The position numbers and the translations under genes were made by a program. Under the pieces are notes generated by a model that saw nothing but the letters and a program-made list of their open reading frames with translations, did not search any database and had not been told where the DNA came from. A stretch of DNA of 64,000 bases, taken from Azospirillum oleiclasticum (GTDB lineage: Bacteria > Pseudomonadota > Alphaproteobacteria > Azospirillales > Azospirillaceae). This document shows, piece by piece, positions 18,048-27,386 of this stretch. The stretch is taken from NCBI RefSeq assembly GCF_013423485.1, contig NZ_JABFFR010000003.1:186001-250000 (forward strand). Reading direction: 5' to 3'. Numbering within the stretch: the stretch's first letter is position 1; each line of letters begins with the position of its first letter.

Positions 18048-19934
18048 ATGACCATGGACAGACTGGTGGCGGGTGCCGCCGCGCTCGCCGAACCGGTGGA
18101 AGAGGCGCCGTCCGGCTTGCCCGACTGCCAATCGGCAGAGGACTTCTACGGCTTCCCGGCGCGTGACCACATCGGCCGCTTCTGCCATCGCTTCCTGGAC
18201 GAGAACGCGCTCACCCCCAGCGAGCTCCTGCACTCGCCCCGTCACCAGCAGAGCCTGTCCAACCTGCCGACCTTCGTGTCGATCCTCCAGCAGGCCGACC
18301 GCGCCATGGGGCGTAAGGGCGCGCTGACCGGGCTGGTGAACGAGGTGGCGCGGCTGACGCGCGAGCGGCTGAAGGCGGACGCTCCGGCCGATCTGCGGCC
18401 GCAGAATGTCGCGCTGGAGATCCGGCGCCTTCTGCAGACGCGCGGCGATGCCGGCCGCTTCCATGTCGAGGCGGCGCTGACCCAGCACATCCAGGCCGGC
18501 CGCAGCTTCGCCGAGAAGGTTCGGCTGCTCCTGGATCTGGCGGAGGCGACGGACGAGCCGGACGCGCTGGCCTTCATCGACCGGTTCCTCGGCGAGACGA
18601 TGCGCAGCGACAGCGCGGCGGCATCCCTGTCCGGCGATGCGCCCTTCGCCGTACTGGTCGATCTGCTGACGTCGCTGGCCGCCGCCGACAAGGCATTGGA
18701 CGAGGAGGCACCGGCCATCCTGCGGAGGATGCAGACCCTGTTGCGCCGCGCGCCCATGCCGGTGCTCCAGGACGGGTTGATGGTGGCCCTGCGGCGGGAG
18801 CTGGCGAAGCCCGACCATTTCACCATCGCCAGCGTCGGCGATCTGGCGGGGGTCGAAGCGGTCCAGCGCGAGGTGATGGCGCTGGCGACCCTGGCTGCGC
18901 GCCTGCGCGTCGGCGACGGGTTCTGCGGCGGCGAGAAGACCGAGGCGGCGCTGCTGCGCCGCGGCGCGCTCCTGGTGAACGAGGATACGCTTCATGAAAT
19001 CATCAAAGGCCGCAGCTTCATCCAGAAGCTGCGCACCCTGTTCCTGCTCCAGAAGATGCCGCTGCCGGCCACGGCGGAACGGGCGGTGGTCGCCTGCATC
19101 CTGCAATTCTTCGAGAGCCGGGAGTTCGCCGGGCGCCTGCTCGACTGCTGGAAGGAGCGGACCGAGAAGCTGAAGGGGCTGGCCGAGGTGCAGCGGCTCG
19201 TCCTCGACAGCGCGCTGGACGCGGAGGAGCGGGAGTACCGGGCGCGGCAGGTCGATGACATCCAGAGCGCCTTCATCCGCACCCAGCGCATCCTCAACCC
19301 GCTGACCGGTCGGCTGGACCCGTCGATGGACGCCGTCATCGACGTGGCGAAGCTGGCCGCCGACCGCGCCTTCTGCAAAGGGCGCAGCGGCACCGCCGCT
19401 GCCGCCGCCCTGCACCGTCAGGTGCACCGTCCGCGCTTCGTGCGCGGCTTCCTGCTGTCGGCCCAAGGGGCGCGTGAACGCGCGCTGCGGGCGGCCTGGA
19501 TGAAGGGGGCGCTGGCCGGCGTCGGTGCGCCCTTCATCGACCTTGCCGCCGTGCGCGCGCTGGTGGTGGACGACGAGGAGGGGCCGCGGCGTTTCGTCGG
19601 ATCGGTGCTGTCCGACCTCGGCCTTGGCGCGGTGGAGACGGCGGTCGACGGCCGCGACGCGCTCGACCGGTTGGACGGGCGGGAGGATGCCTTCCAGGTG
19701 ATCGTCTGCGACTGGATGATGCCGCGGGTCAGCGGCCTGGATGTGCTGCGGCAGGTGCGGGAGAAGCGGCTCGACCTGCCCTTCCTGATGGTGACGGCGC
19801 TCGCCACCCAAAAGGCGGTCGAGCGCGCCGCCGCCCTCCACGTCACCGCCTACATCGCCAAGCCCTTCACGCCGGACCAGCTTGAGGAAAAACTGCTGCT
19901 GGTCCTGACGCAGAAGGCCGCGCCGGGCGCCTGA
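18048..19934 (+). CDS. Response regulator with large uncharacterised N-terminal region
   Basis: Protein of 628 residues. The last ~125 residues form a receiver domain: VVDDEE acidic pair, phosphoacceptor D555 in IVCDWMMPR, T in MVTALA and K in YIAKPF. The first ~470 residues are almost entirely helical, soluble and not recognised; no DNA-binding, GGDEF, kinase or chemotaxis motif was found. Having the receiver at the C-terminus with a long helical front is unusual for an output protein. It lies 7 bases after the hybrid kinase and is probably its partner. Confidence 0.82.
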   Translation: MTMDRLVAGAAALAEPVEEAPSGLPDCQSAEDFYGFPARDHIGRFCHRFLDENALTPSELLHSPRHQQSLSNLPTFVSILQQADRAMGRKGALTGLVNEVARLTRERLKADAPADLRPQNVALEIRRLLQTRGDAGRFHVEAALTQHIQAGRSFAEKVRLLLDLAEATDEPDALAFIDRFLGETMRSDSAAASLSGDAPFAVLVDLLTSLAAADKALDEEAPAILRRMQTLLRRAPMPVLQDGLMVALRRELAKPDHFTIASVGDLAGVEAVQREVMALATLAARLRVGDGFCGGEKTEAALLRRGALLVNEDTLHEIIKGRSFIQKLRTLFLLQKMPLPATAERAVVACILQFFESREFAGRLLDCWKERTEKLKGLAEVQRLVLDSALDAEEREYRARQVDDIQSAFIRTQRILNPLTGRLDPSMDAVIDVAKLAADRAFCKGRSGTAAAAALHRQVHRPRFVRGFLLSAQGARERALRAAWMKGALAGVGAPFIDLAAVRALVVDDEEGPRRFVGSVLSDLGLGAVETAVDGRDALDRLDGREDAFQVIVCDWMMPRVSGLDVLRQVREKRLDLPFLMVTALATQKAVERAAALHVTAYIAKPFTPDQLEEKLLLVLTQKAAPGA

Positions 19935-19943
19935 CACCCGGCG
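19921..19943 (+). terminator. Candidate terminator hairpin after the receiver gene
   Basis: Seven-base perfect inverted repeat CGCCGGG / CCCGGCG with a 9-base loop, overlapping the stop codon and lying between two convergent genes. There is no following T-run, so termination is only probable. Confidence 0.35.
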
Positions 19944-19965
19944 GTGCGTGCCTCATTCCTGGCCC

Positions 19966-21327
19966 TTACTCCTGGATGAACGCCTTCAGGTAGCTGTGCG
20001 ACAGCGGCGTCAGCAGATAGTCGAGCGGCGTGCGGGCGGACATCAGGATGCGCGCCTCCACCGGCATGCCGGTGCGGATCTTCAGGTTGTGCACCTGATG
20101 CGGGTCGGAATCGACCAGACGCACGCGCGCCAGATAATACTCCTGCCGGGTCGCCTGATCGGTCAGCCGGTCGGCCGACACATACTTCACCTCACCTTCC
20201 AGCGAGCCGACGACGCGCGAGTCGTAGGCGGTGAGCTGCACCTTGACCGGCAGGCCGATGGAGACGGACTTGATGTCCTTCGGCTGGATCTTCACCTCGG
20301 CCAGCAGCTCGCGCTCCTCCGGCACGATGTCCAGCACCGGCTCGTTCGGCGCGATGGTGCCGCCGGCGGTGTGGTGGCCGTGCATGACCACGGTGCCGGC
20401 GTCGGGCGCCTTGATGTCGCGCGTGGCCAGCCGGTTCGCGGCGTCCAGGATCTGCTCGCTCAAGCGGGCGACCTCGCCGCGGGACTTCTCCAGATCCACC
20501 AGCACTTTTTCGCGGAAGTCGCTGCGGCGGCGGATCTGGTCGCCTTTGGCCTCGGCCGCCTGATGGCGGGACTTGGCGATCTCCGCCTCCAGCTCGCGGT
20601 CGCGGCCGCGCAGCCGGGCTTCCTCGCGCTGCTGCTCGACCAGCTTCGGCCGGGTGGCGTTGCCGCGGGCGAGCAGTCCCTCGGTGATGCGCAGCTCCTC
20701 CTGGATCAGGGTGATCTCGCGCTGGGTGAAACGCTGCTGCTCGACCAGGCTCTTCGCCTCCTGGCCCAGCGTTTCGATGCGTTCGGCGACCAGCTCGTCC
20801 TCGGCGGTGAGCTGCGCCTTGCGCACGTCGAACAGGGTCTGCTGGTTCGCCATCATCTTGGTGACGCCCAGATTGGAATAGCGGCGGCTCAGCAGGTCGG
20901 CGGGCCAGGCGATCTCCGGCTTGTCGAGCAGCTCGGCCGACAGCCGCGCTTCCAGCGCCAGGGCGTCCAGCCACTGGGCCGTCAGCACGTCGAGCCGGGT
21001 CTGCGCCTCGGTGCGGTCAAGGCGGATCAGCACCTGCCCGGCCTTCACCTGATCGCCGCCGTTCACCAGCACCTCGGCGATCGGCCCGCCCTCCTGATGG
21101 CGGACGACCTTGCGGCCGGTCTCGGGGGCGAGCGCGCCGGCGGCAACGACGGCGCTGTGCAGCGGCGCCAGCGCCGCCCAGGCGCTCATACCCCCCATGC
21201 CCAACGCGATCACCATGCAGCCGCCCATCAGCAGGCCGCGCACGGAGGTGTTGGGGCTGGCCGCGCGGTGGTTGCGGGCGGTGGTCATCGTACCGGTGGC
21301 GAGCGCCGGAAGGGTGGTCGTGGTCAT
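19966..21327 (-). CDS. HlyD-family type I secretion adaptor
   Basis: Periplasmic membrane-fusion protein of 453 residues that bridges the inner-membrane ABC exporter and an outer-membrane channel. A short cytoplasmic N-terminus leads to one membrane helix (about 31-55), then a lipoyl/barrel half (GRKVVRHQEGGPIAEVLVNGGDQVKAGQVL), a long coiled-coil hairpin (about 130-290), and the second barrel half with the typical C-terminal RTGMPVEARI. This matches PrtE/HlyD adaptors. It lies 26 bases downstream of the ABC gene in the same direction. No TolC-like gene or RTX substrate is in the window. Confidence 0.92.
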   Translation of the reverse strand: MTTTTLPALATGTMTTARNHRAASPNTSVRGLLMGGCMVIALGMGGMSAWAALAPLHSAVVAAGALAPETGRKVVRHQEGGPIAEVLVNGGDQVKAGQVLIRLDRTEAQTRLDVLTAQWLDALALEARLSAELLDKPEIAWPADLLSRRYSNLGVTKMMANQQTLFDVRKAQLTAEDELVAERIETLGQEAKSLVEQQRFTQREITLIQEELRITEGLLARGNATRPKLVEQQREEARLRGRDRELEAEIAKSRHQAAEAKGDQIRRRSDFREKVLVDLEKSRGEVARLSEQILDAANRLATRDIKAPDAGTVVMHGHHTAGGTIAPNEPVLDIVPEERELLAEVKIQPKDIKSVSIGLPVKVQLTAYDSRVVGSLEGEVKYVSADRLTDQATRQEYYLARVRLVDSDPHQVHNLKIRTGMPVEARILMSARTPLDYLLTPLSHSYLKAFIQE

Positions 21328-21353
21328 CGATCGGGTTTCCTTGCAGGCTGCCG

Positions 21354-23102
21354 TCAGCCCGCGGACAGGGCGGTCGGGGTGGCGGTCACGCTGCGCATGC
21401 GGGCGAAGCTGGCGCCCGCGATCTGCGGCGGGGCAGCCTCCTTGCGCGGGGTGGCGGCGACGGCCATGCCGTTCTGGAGCACGAAGGTCTTGTCGGCCAT
21501 GTCCACGAACTGCGCGGTGTGGCTGAGCAGGACCACGGTGGCCCCCCGCTCCTTCAGCGCCGACACGAAGCCGCGCACCGCGGCGATGCCGGTGTCGTCC
21601 AGCCCCAGCGCCGGCTCGTCCAGCACCACCAGAGAGGGGCTGCCGAAACCGGCGCGGGCCAGAGCGATCAGCCGGGCGAAGGCGCCGGTGATCGGCGAGG
21701 CGGGGTCCATCACCTCGGTCTCATAGCCTTGCGGCAGCGTCTCGATCAGCGTGTGCACGCCGGCGATCTTGGCGGCGGCGATCACCGCCTCGTCGCTGGC
21801 CGGCAGGAAGCGGGCGATGTTCTCGGCGATGCTGCCCGGCAGCAGGTCCGCACCCTGCGGCAGATAGCCGATGCCGGTCAGCGGGTCCTTTGGCGTCAGC
21901 ATGGCGAGCGCCAGCCCACCCAGCCGCACCGTGCCGGCCGACGGCGCCTGAACGCCGGCCAACAGCCGCGCCAGCACCGTCTTGCCCGACCGGTTGGCGC
22001 CCAGCACGCACACCGTCTCGCCGGCCTCGACCTGGAAGCTGACGGCGCGCAGCACCGGCTTCTGGTCGCGGGGGTTGACGTAGAGCACGTTTTCCAGCGT
22101 CAGCCGCTCCGGCTCCACCGGCACGCCGGGCCGCTCCGGCTCGCGCGACAGCCGCTTGATCTGGGCCGACAGGCGGCCCCAGCTCTGCCAGGACTTCTGC
22201 AGCCCGCCCCAGGAGCCGACGGTCTGCTCCAGCGCCGCCATGCCGCGGCCGACCAGCATGGATGTGGCGATCATGCCGCCGAAGGACAGGTGGTTCTCGA
22301 TCACCAGCCAGCCGCCGACCGCCGTCACGCCGATCTGCAGCAGGTAGCGCACCCACTTGGTGAAGGACGCGATCACGGCACCCCTCTCGGCGGCGTAGCC
22401 GTTCAGCGCCGCGCCGGTCATGCTGTCGCGGGTCACCGCCTCCAGCGCCGCCGGCCCCATGCGCAGGCCGCGCACGGTGTCGGCCTTGGCCTGCACCGCC
22501 TCGAACAGCCGCTGGGCGCGGCCGGACGGCAGGCGCTGGTCCTCGGAAAAGCCCTTGAGCAGCGCGTGACCGGCGTAGCCCAGCACCGTCAGGATCACCA
22601 TGGCGGCCAGCATCAGCCCGGCCAGCACGGGGTGGATCAGGTAGATGCCCAGCACGTAGATCGGCGTCCAGGGCAGGTCCATCAGCGCGGTCAGCGTCGG
22701 CCGCGTCATCGCCCCCTTGACCTCCATGAGGTCGAGGATGGGCGTGGCGTCCGGCCGGCCGCGCGCGGCCTGGTCCAGCATCTCGCCGGTCAGGCGGCGT
22801 CGCCACGCCACTTCCAGCGCGTTGGCCGCGCGGTTCAGCATGCGCGAGCGCACCGTCTCCAGCAGCGCGATCATCGACAGCGCGATGACCACGATCACCG
22901 TCAGCATCACCAGCGTGTCGATGTTGCCGGACGGGATGGCGCGGCTGAACACCTGCAGCGAATAGAGCGGAACACTCAGCATCAGCGCGTTCACGGCGGC
23001 GCTGAACAGGAAGGCGCCCATCAGCACGCGGACGAAATAGCGCCCGCCGAACGCGTCCCGGTTCCCGATGATCCCCGACGTCGCCGTTGAAGTGGGTGGC
23101 AT
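21354..23102 (-). CDS. Type I secretion ABC transporter (PrtD-like) with degenerate signature
   Basis: Membrane domain fused to ATPase, 582 residues, PrtD class without a C39 peptidase domain. Five or six membrane helices fill about residues 25-290. In the ATPase, Walker A (GANRSGKT), Q-loop (GYLPQGADL), Walker B (SLVVLDEP) and the switch His (VVLLSHTAQ) are present, but the ABC signature LSGGQ is replaced by PITGAFARLIALARA. That departure may weaken ATPase activity or reflect relaxed selection. ATG at 23102 follows AGGAGG by 8 bases. It is expected to export a protein with the adjacent HlyD adaptor. Confidence 0.9.
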   Translation of the reverse strand: MPPTSTATSGIIGNRDAFGGRYFVRVLMGAFLFSAAVNALMLSVPLYSLQVFSRAIPSGNIDTLVMLTVIVVIALSMIALLETVRSRMLNRAANALEVAWRRRLTGEMLDQAARGRPDATPILDLMEVKGAMTRPTLTALMDLPWTPIYVLGIYLIHPVLAGLMLAAMVILTVLGYAGHALLKGFSEDQRLPSGRAQRLFEAVQAKADTVRGLRMGPAALEAVTRDSMTGAALNGYAAERGAVIASFTKWVRYLLQIGVTAVGGWLVIENHLSFGGMIATSMLVGRGMAALEQTVGSWGGLQKSWQSWGRLSAQIKRLSREPERPGVPVEPERLTLENVLYVNPRDQKPVLRAVSFQVEAGETVCVLGANRSGKTVLARLLAGVQAPSAGTVRLGGLALAMLTPKDPLTGIGYLPQGADLLPGSIAENIARFLPASDEAVIAAAKIAGVHTLIETLPQGYETEVMDPASPITGAFARLIALARAGFGSPSLVVLDEPALGLDDTGIAAVRGFVSALKERGATVVLLSHTAQFVDMADKTFVLQNGMAVAATPRKEAAPPQIAGASFARMRSVTATPTALSAG

Positions 23103-23497
23103 GGATCGGCCCTCCTGGTGCCGGCAATTCTCGCAAAATGCCCGCGGCAAGCGGGCGAGGGTGATGGGACGGCTGAAATGGTAAACGGTATGTTAAACAT
23201 TATCGACGTCACAGGAATGCCACCGGATCTGCCCCCTTTGCGCCGCAACATAGCCGACCCTGCAACGAAAGATCGTCGAGGGTTCGCCCCTATTGGACCC
23301 GCGAGTACTTGCCCCATCCGCCGTTTGGACCAAGGGCGGGATCCGCCGGATCCCGGTTGTTTGTCCGGTCCCGCTGCAGGCGGTGTCCGGCACGGGGAAC
23401 GGGGGGAGCGAATACTGTGGGACGCCAATTGTCGCTCGGGCCTTCCCCTTCGCGCGGAACCTGTCATCTTGGGGCGAGCAAGAGAACGGAGGGACGG
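23103..23497. other. 395-bp divergent intergenic region
   Basis: Separates the secretion operon (minus strand) from hutH (plus strand) and must hold promoters for both. An AT-richer patch at about 23178-23203 (GGTAAACGGTATGTTAAACA) contains two copies of GTWAAC-like sequence and is the best candidate promoter or operator region for the secretion genes. The rest is GC-rich with no gene that I can support. The open frame covering it continues from hutH but lacks coding character and a ribosome site. Confidence 0.4.
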
Positions 23498-25033
23498 ATG
23501 AGCGGGCCGCTGGTGATGATTCCGGGATCGCTGACGCTGGCGAAACTGCGACGGATCGCACGCGGCGGCGCGCCCGTGACGCTGGCCGACGGGTGGCGCG
23601 GGCCGGTCGAGGCGTCGGCGCGGACGGTGGCGCGGGCCGCTGCGGGTGACGCCGCCGTCTATGGCGTCAACACCGGTTTCGGCCTGCTGGCCCGCAAGCG
23701 CATCCCCCCCGACCGTGTGCGCGAGTTGCAGCGGCGGCTGGTGCTGTCGCACTGCGCCGGCACCGGACCGGCGCTTGATGCCGCGGCCGTGCGGCTGATC
23801 CTGGCGCTGAAGGCGGCGGCCCTGGCGCGCGGCTATTCGGGCGTGCGGCCCGTGGTGATCGAGGCGCTGCTGGCCCTGCACGACCGCGGCGTGCTGCCGG
23901 TGATCCCCGCCAAGGGCTCCGTCGGCGCGTCCGGCGACCTCGCCCCCCTGGCGCATCTGACCGCGGTGCTGATCGGCGAGGGCGAGGCGATGGTCGAGGG
24001 CGAGCGGATGCCCGGTGCCGCCGCACTGGCCCGCGCCGGTCTCGCCCCGGTCGAGTTGGAGGCGAAGGAGGGGCTGGCGCTCCTGAACGGCACCCAGGTG
24101 TCCACGGCTCTGGCCCTGATCGGCCTGTTCGCGGCGGAGGAGACGGTGGCCGCCGCCCTGGTCGCCGGTGCGATGAGCGTGGACGCCGCCATGGGCAGCG
24201 ACGGCCCGTTCGACGACCGCATCCACGCGGCGCGCGGCCAGCCGGGGCAGCGCGACGTCGCCGCCGTCTACCGCCGGCTGCTGGCCGGCAGCGGCATCCG
24301 CGATTCGCACCGCGGCGACCACGGCACGGTGCAGGACCCCTACAGCCTGCGCTGCCAGCCGCAGGTGATGGGCGCCGTGCTCGACCATCTGCGATTCGCC
24401 GCCGGCGTGCTGGAGCGGGAGGCGAACGCCATCTCCGACAACCCGCTGGTCTTCGCCGACGACGGCGCCATCCTGTCCGGCGGCAACTTCCACGCCGAGC
24501 CGGTGGCCATGGCGGCCGACGTGATCGCCATCGCGCTGGCCGAGACCGGCTCCCTGTCGGAGCGGCGCACGGCCCTGCTGATGGACACCAACCTGTCCGG
24601 CCTGCCGCCCTTCCTTGTGCGCGACGGGGGTTTGAACAGCGGCTTCATGATCGCCCAGGTCACCGCCGCCGCCCTGACCGCCGAGAACAAGCAGATGGCC
24701 CACCCCGCCTCGGTGGACAGCCTGCCCACCTCGGCGAACCAGGAGGACCATGTCAGCATGGCGACCCACGCCGCCCGACGGCTCGGCGAGATGGCCGACA
24801 ACCTCGCCGGCATCCTGGCGGTGGAGCTGCTGGCCGCGGCGCAGGGCATCGACCTGCGCGCACCGCTGGTCACGGCACCGGAGCTGGGGCGTGCCCACGC
24901 CCTGCTCCGCGGTGTCGCCGCCGCGTGGGTGGACGACCGCGCCATGGCGCCCGACATCGCCGCCGCCAAGGCGCTGGTCACCGGGGGGCGGTTCCTGGAC
25001 TTCGCGGCGGAGCTGCTGCCCAGCGGCGGGTGA
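23498..25033 (+). CDS. hutH: Histidine ammonia-lyase
   Basis: Deaminates histidine to urocanate using the self-made MIO cofactor; the Ala-Ser-Gly triad A144-S145-G146 lies in [14 protein letters not shown]. Length 511 matches. The Ser-His of [10 protein letters not shown] in the inner loop favours histidine over tyrosine or phenylalanine. Other conserved blocks ([47 protein letters not shown]) are intact. No hutU, hutI or hutG gene is adjacent, so the rest of the pathway must be elsewhere or the enzyme serves another purpose. GGAGG precedes the ATG at 23498. Confidence 0.92.
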   Translation: MSGPLVMIPGSLTLAKLRRIARGGAPVTLADGWRGPVEASARTVARAAAGDAAVYGVNTGFGLLARKRIPPDRVRELQRRLVLSHCAGTGPALDAAAVRLILALKAAALARGYSGVRPVVIEALLALHDRGVLPVIPAKGSVGASGDLAPLAHLTAVLIGEGEAMVEGERMPGAAALARAGLAPVELEAKEGLALLNGTQVSTALALIGLFAAEETVAAALVAGAMSVDAAMGSDGPFDDRIHAARGQPGQRDVAAVYRRLLAGSGIRDSHRGDHGTVQDPYSLRCQPQVMGAVLDHLRFAAGVLEREANAISDNPLVFADDGAILSGGNFHAEPVAMAADVIAIALAETGSLSERRTALLMDTNLSGLPPFLVRDGGLNSGFMIAQVTAAALTAENKQMAHPASVDSLPTSANQEDHVSMATHAARRLGEMADNLAGILAVELLAAAQGIDLRAPLVTAPELGRAHALLRGVAAAWVDDRAMAPDIAAAKALVTGGRFLDFAAELLPSGG

Positions 25034-25035
25034 TA

Positions 25036-25070
25036 CCAAGTTCCGACGAGTGCAACTCGTCGGGACTTGG
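25036..25070. repeat. Long near-perfect palindrome (REP-like hairpin)
   Basis: Two 16-base arms, CCAAGTTCCGACGAGT and ACTCGTCGGGACTTGG, pair with one mismatch around a 3-base loop, starting 2 bases after the hutH stop. The stem is long and without a T-run, which fits an extragenic palindromic repeat or an mRNA 3'-end stabiliser better than a plain intrinsic terminator. Confidence 0.5.
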
Positions 25071-25146
25071 CTGGGCCGTTGAGGCCCCTGCTAAGCCAAT
25101 GCCCGCGAAGGCAAGCGGCCGGATGGCCGCGTCCGCCGTTTGAGGG

Positions 25147-25172
25147 CCCATTGATCGGCCCCGATCAATGGG
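25147..25172. terminator. Palindromic hairpin between hutH and the STAS gene
   Basis: Inverted repeat CCCATTGATCGG / CCGATCAATGGG with a 2-base centre, between convergent genes. It could act as a bidirectional terminator; there is no clear T-run on the plus strand (GGACTTTGC follows). Confidence 0.5.
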
Positions 25173-25186
25173 ACTTTGCAAGAGTC

Positions 25187-25501
25187 CTACGCCGCCTCGA
25201 ACTCGCAGGGGATGATGGTCTGGAACTCGGCGATCTCGATCATCTCCCGCACCTGCCCGCGGGGGTGGCGCATGCTCAGCGCGATCCCCTTGCGGCCAGC
25301 GGCGGCGTTCGCCAGCACGAGAAGCCCGAGCCCGGCGGAATCGATGAACTCCAGCCCCGACATCTCCAGCACGCAGCGCGAGACACGCCCGCCCTCCAGC
25401 TCCTCGATCACGGCGCGGAAATCGTCGGTGGCGTCGAAGGTGAACTGGCCCGCCAGCGTCACCACGCGAGCGCCCGCCTCGTCATGAATGGTGAATGTCA
25501 C
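25187..25501 (-). CDS. STAS-domain anti-sigma factor antagonist
   Basis: Single-domain STAS protein of 104 residues (SpoIIAA/RsbV type). The phosphorylatable serine lies in the conserved loop FIDSAGLGLL. Such proteins bind and sequester an anti-sigma kinase when unphosphorylated. Start is a GTG at 25501 preceded by AGGAGGGG. No anti-sigma kinase or PP2C phosphatase gene is adjacent, so its partners lie elsewhere. Downstream is the hutH region in the opposite direction. Confidence 0.87.
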   Translation of the reverse strand: MTFTIHDEAGARVVTLAGQFTFDATDDFRAVIEELEGGRVSRCVLEMSGLEFIDSAGLGLLVLANAAAGRKGIALSMRHPRGQVREMIEIAEFQTIIPCEFEAA

Positions 25502-25558
25502 GGCAAGCCCCTCCTGACACGGCCAATGCCGGTCCTTGGTGATGATCCTAGCACAAAG

Positions 25559-25981
25559 TCAGTGTACCTCTGGGATGGCCGTGACCTGACCTGAGACATG
25601 CTGCCACAGCAGAACGAAGGACATGCCGGCGGCGAGATAGAGCGCGTAGGCCGCCTCCACCGCCAGCACCAGCCAGCTCCAGGTCGACGGAAACAGATCC
25701 TGGCTCCACAGCGCCCAGGCGGCCGATACGAAGAACAGCACGGCCAGCCGCTCGCCCCGGTACTGGAGCGCGCGGTGGGTGATGCGGATGAAGTAGGCGT
25801 GTGCCAGGAACAGCGCCATGCCGATCACCAGCTTGACCGACACATACTCGAAGGACGGGTCGAGCGCCCAATGCACGTAGGAATAGCCGGTCGGGTTGTA
25901 GCTGGCGAGCGTCAGGGTGAAGAGGAAGAAGAAGCGGATGAACAGGTCCGACGGTCTGAAACGCGGTGCTGCCCCGGCCAT
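25559..25981 (-). CDS. Small four-helix membrane protein (DUF6524-like)
   Basis: 140-residue integral membrane protein with about four hydrophobic helices (residues 14-32, 48-66, 79-96, 104-125). The N-terminal pattern FFFLFTLTLASYNPTGYSYVHW resembles a family of small alphaproteobacterial proteins annotated DUF6524, but I recognise this only loosely. No catalytic motif is visible. It stands alone with the same direction as the STAS and chemoreceptor genes. Confidence 0.65.
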   Translation of the reverse strand: MAGAAPRFRPSDLFIRFFFLFTLTLASYNPTGYSYVHWALDPSFEYVSVKLVIGMALFLAHAYFIRITHRALQYRGERLAVLFFVSAAWALWSQDLFPSTWSWLVLAVEAAYALYLAAGMSFVLLWQHVSGQVTAIPEVH

Positions 25982-26093
25982 GCCCGATCCTCCCTCCGGC
26001 CGACATGACCGAACCCGTCCGGTTTACCTCAACCGGGCGGCGGATTCCAGATCATGGCGACGGTGTCCGCCGGAGGTCACCGTCCACGGCAGC

Positions 26094-27386
26094 TTATCGC
26101 CCGCTGCACACGCGGGTGACGAAGCTGTCGATGTCGCGGTTCAGGTCGGACGCGCGGTGGGCCAGCTCGCCGGCGGACGCCAGAACCTGACCGGCGGCCG
26201 CACTCGCCTCCTGCGTGCCGAGCACCACGGTGCCGACCGCGTCGGCCACCGTACGCACGCCGTTCGACGCCTCCTGGATGGAGCGGCTGATCTCGCCGAT
26301 GGCGGCACTCTGCTGCTCGGCGGCACCGGCGATGCCGACGGCGGTCTGGTCGATTTCGCGGATCATCCGGCCGACGAGCTGGATCGCTTCCGCCGTGCTG
26401 CGGGTCACGGCCTGGACAGTGCCGATCTGCTGGGTGATCTCCTCCGTCGCGGTCGCCGTCTGGTTGGCGAGGTTCTTGACCTCGGTGGCGACGACGGCGA
26501 AGCCCTTGCCCGCCTCCCCCGCCCGCGCCGCCTCGATGGTCGCGTTGAGCGCCAGCAGGTTGGTGCGCTGGGCGATGGAACTGATGAGCTGCACCACGGT
26601 GCCGATCTGCTCGCTGGCGCGCAGCAGCGACAGGATGGTCGCGTCCGCCTCCCCCACCCGGCCGACGGAATCCTTGGCGAGGTCGGCGGTGCGCGACACG
26701 CCGCGCGCCACCTCGCCGATGGCACCCGACACCTGGGAGGTGGCGGACGCCACACCGTTGACGTTGGCCGACACCTGCTGCGCGGCGTCGGCCGCGGATC
26801 CGGACTGCTCGTTGGTGGTGCTCGCCACATGGGTCATGGAGCGCGACGCGGCCTCGAGCTGGCAGGCGCTGGCCGACAGGCTCGACGCCACCTCGCGGAT
26901 GCTGGCGCCGATCTGCATGGCTCCGGACACGAAGTCGCGGCTCTTGCGGTCCATCGCTTCCAGCCCGGTGTTGATGGTGTGGCTGAAGGCGGCGAAGTCG
27001 CCGACCATGCCGGTGGTGACGATGCGCCGGTAGTACTGGCCGCTCGCCGCGAACTGCATGGCCGCGTGCGACTCCTTCCCGAAGGACTCCATGCGGTCGA
27101 GCAGCCGGTTGACGTCGCGCATGGTCTCCGCGATCTCGCTGGTGCCGCGGATGTGGAGCACCCGCTGCGACAGGTCCCCACGGGCCGCCGCGGTCAGGAC
27201 CGTGTGGGTCCGGCGCAGCGAACCCTGGGTCATGCGGACCCAGCGCACCGTGGCGCCGATGGCGACCAGTCCCGCCACCCCGGCCCCGGCACCCGCCGCA
27301 CCACCGTGCGCGGCCGACACCACCATGCAGGCGGCGGCCACGGCCAGGGCGGCAAGCGCCTTAGAGAGAGAAGACGAACTCGTCAT
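26094..27386 (-). CDS. Methyl-accepting chemotaxis signalling protein (partner of Aer-like PAS protein)
   Basis: Protein of 430 residues. Two hydrophobic helices sit at about residues 8-24 and 27-46 with almost no periplasmic loop, followed by a HAMP-like region and a long coiled coil with the MCP hairpin tip ([19 protein letters not shown], then [17 protein letters not shown]). There is no ligand-binding ectodomain, so it needs an input from elsewhere. Its start at 27386 overlaps the end of the upstream PAS gene by 26 bases, so the two are co-translated and together equal an Aer-type aerotaxis receptor split in two. Confidence 0.88.
   Translation of the reverse strand: MTSSSSLSKALAALAVAAACMVVSAAHGGAAGAGAGVAGLVAIGATVRWVRMTQGSLRRTHTVLTAAARGDLSQRVLHIRGTSEIAETMRDVNRLLDRMESFGKESHAAMQFAASGQYYRRIVTTGMVGDFAAFSHTINTGLEAMDRKSRDFVSGAMQIGASIREVASSLSASACQLEAASRSMTHVASTTNEQSGSAADAAQQVSANVNGVASATSQVSGAIGEVARGVSRTADLAKDSVGRVGEADATILSLLRASEQIGTVVQLISSIAQRTNLLALNATIEAARAGEAGKGFAVVATEVKNLANQTATATEEITQQIGTVQAVTRSTAEAIQLVGRMIREIDQTAVGIAGAAEQQSAAIGEISRSIQEASNGVRTVADAVGTVVLGTQEASAAAGQVLASAGELAHRASDLNRDIDSFVTRVCSGR

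Noticed and set aside
21519..23090. 523-residue plus-strand open frame opposite the secretion ABC gene
   Set aside because: Composition-driven open frame in high-GC DNA; His/Gln/Arg-rich translation and no ribosome site.
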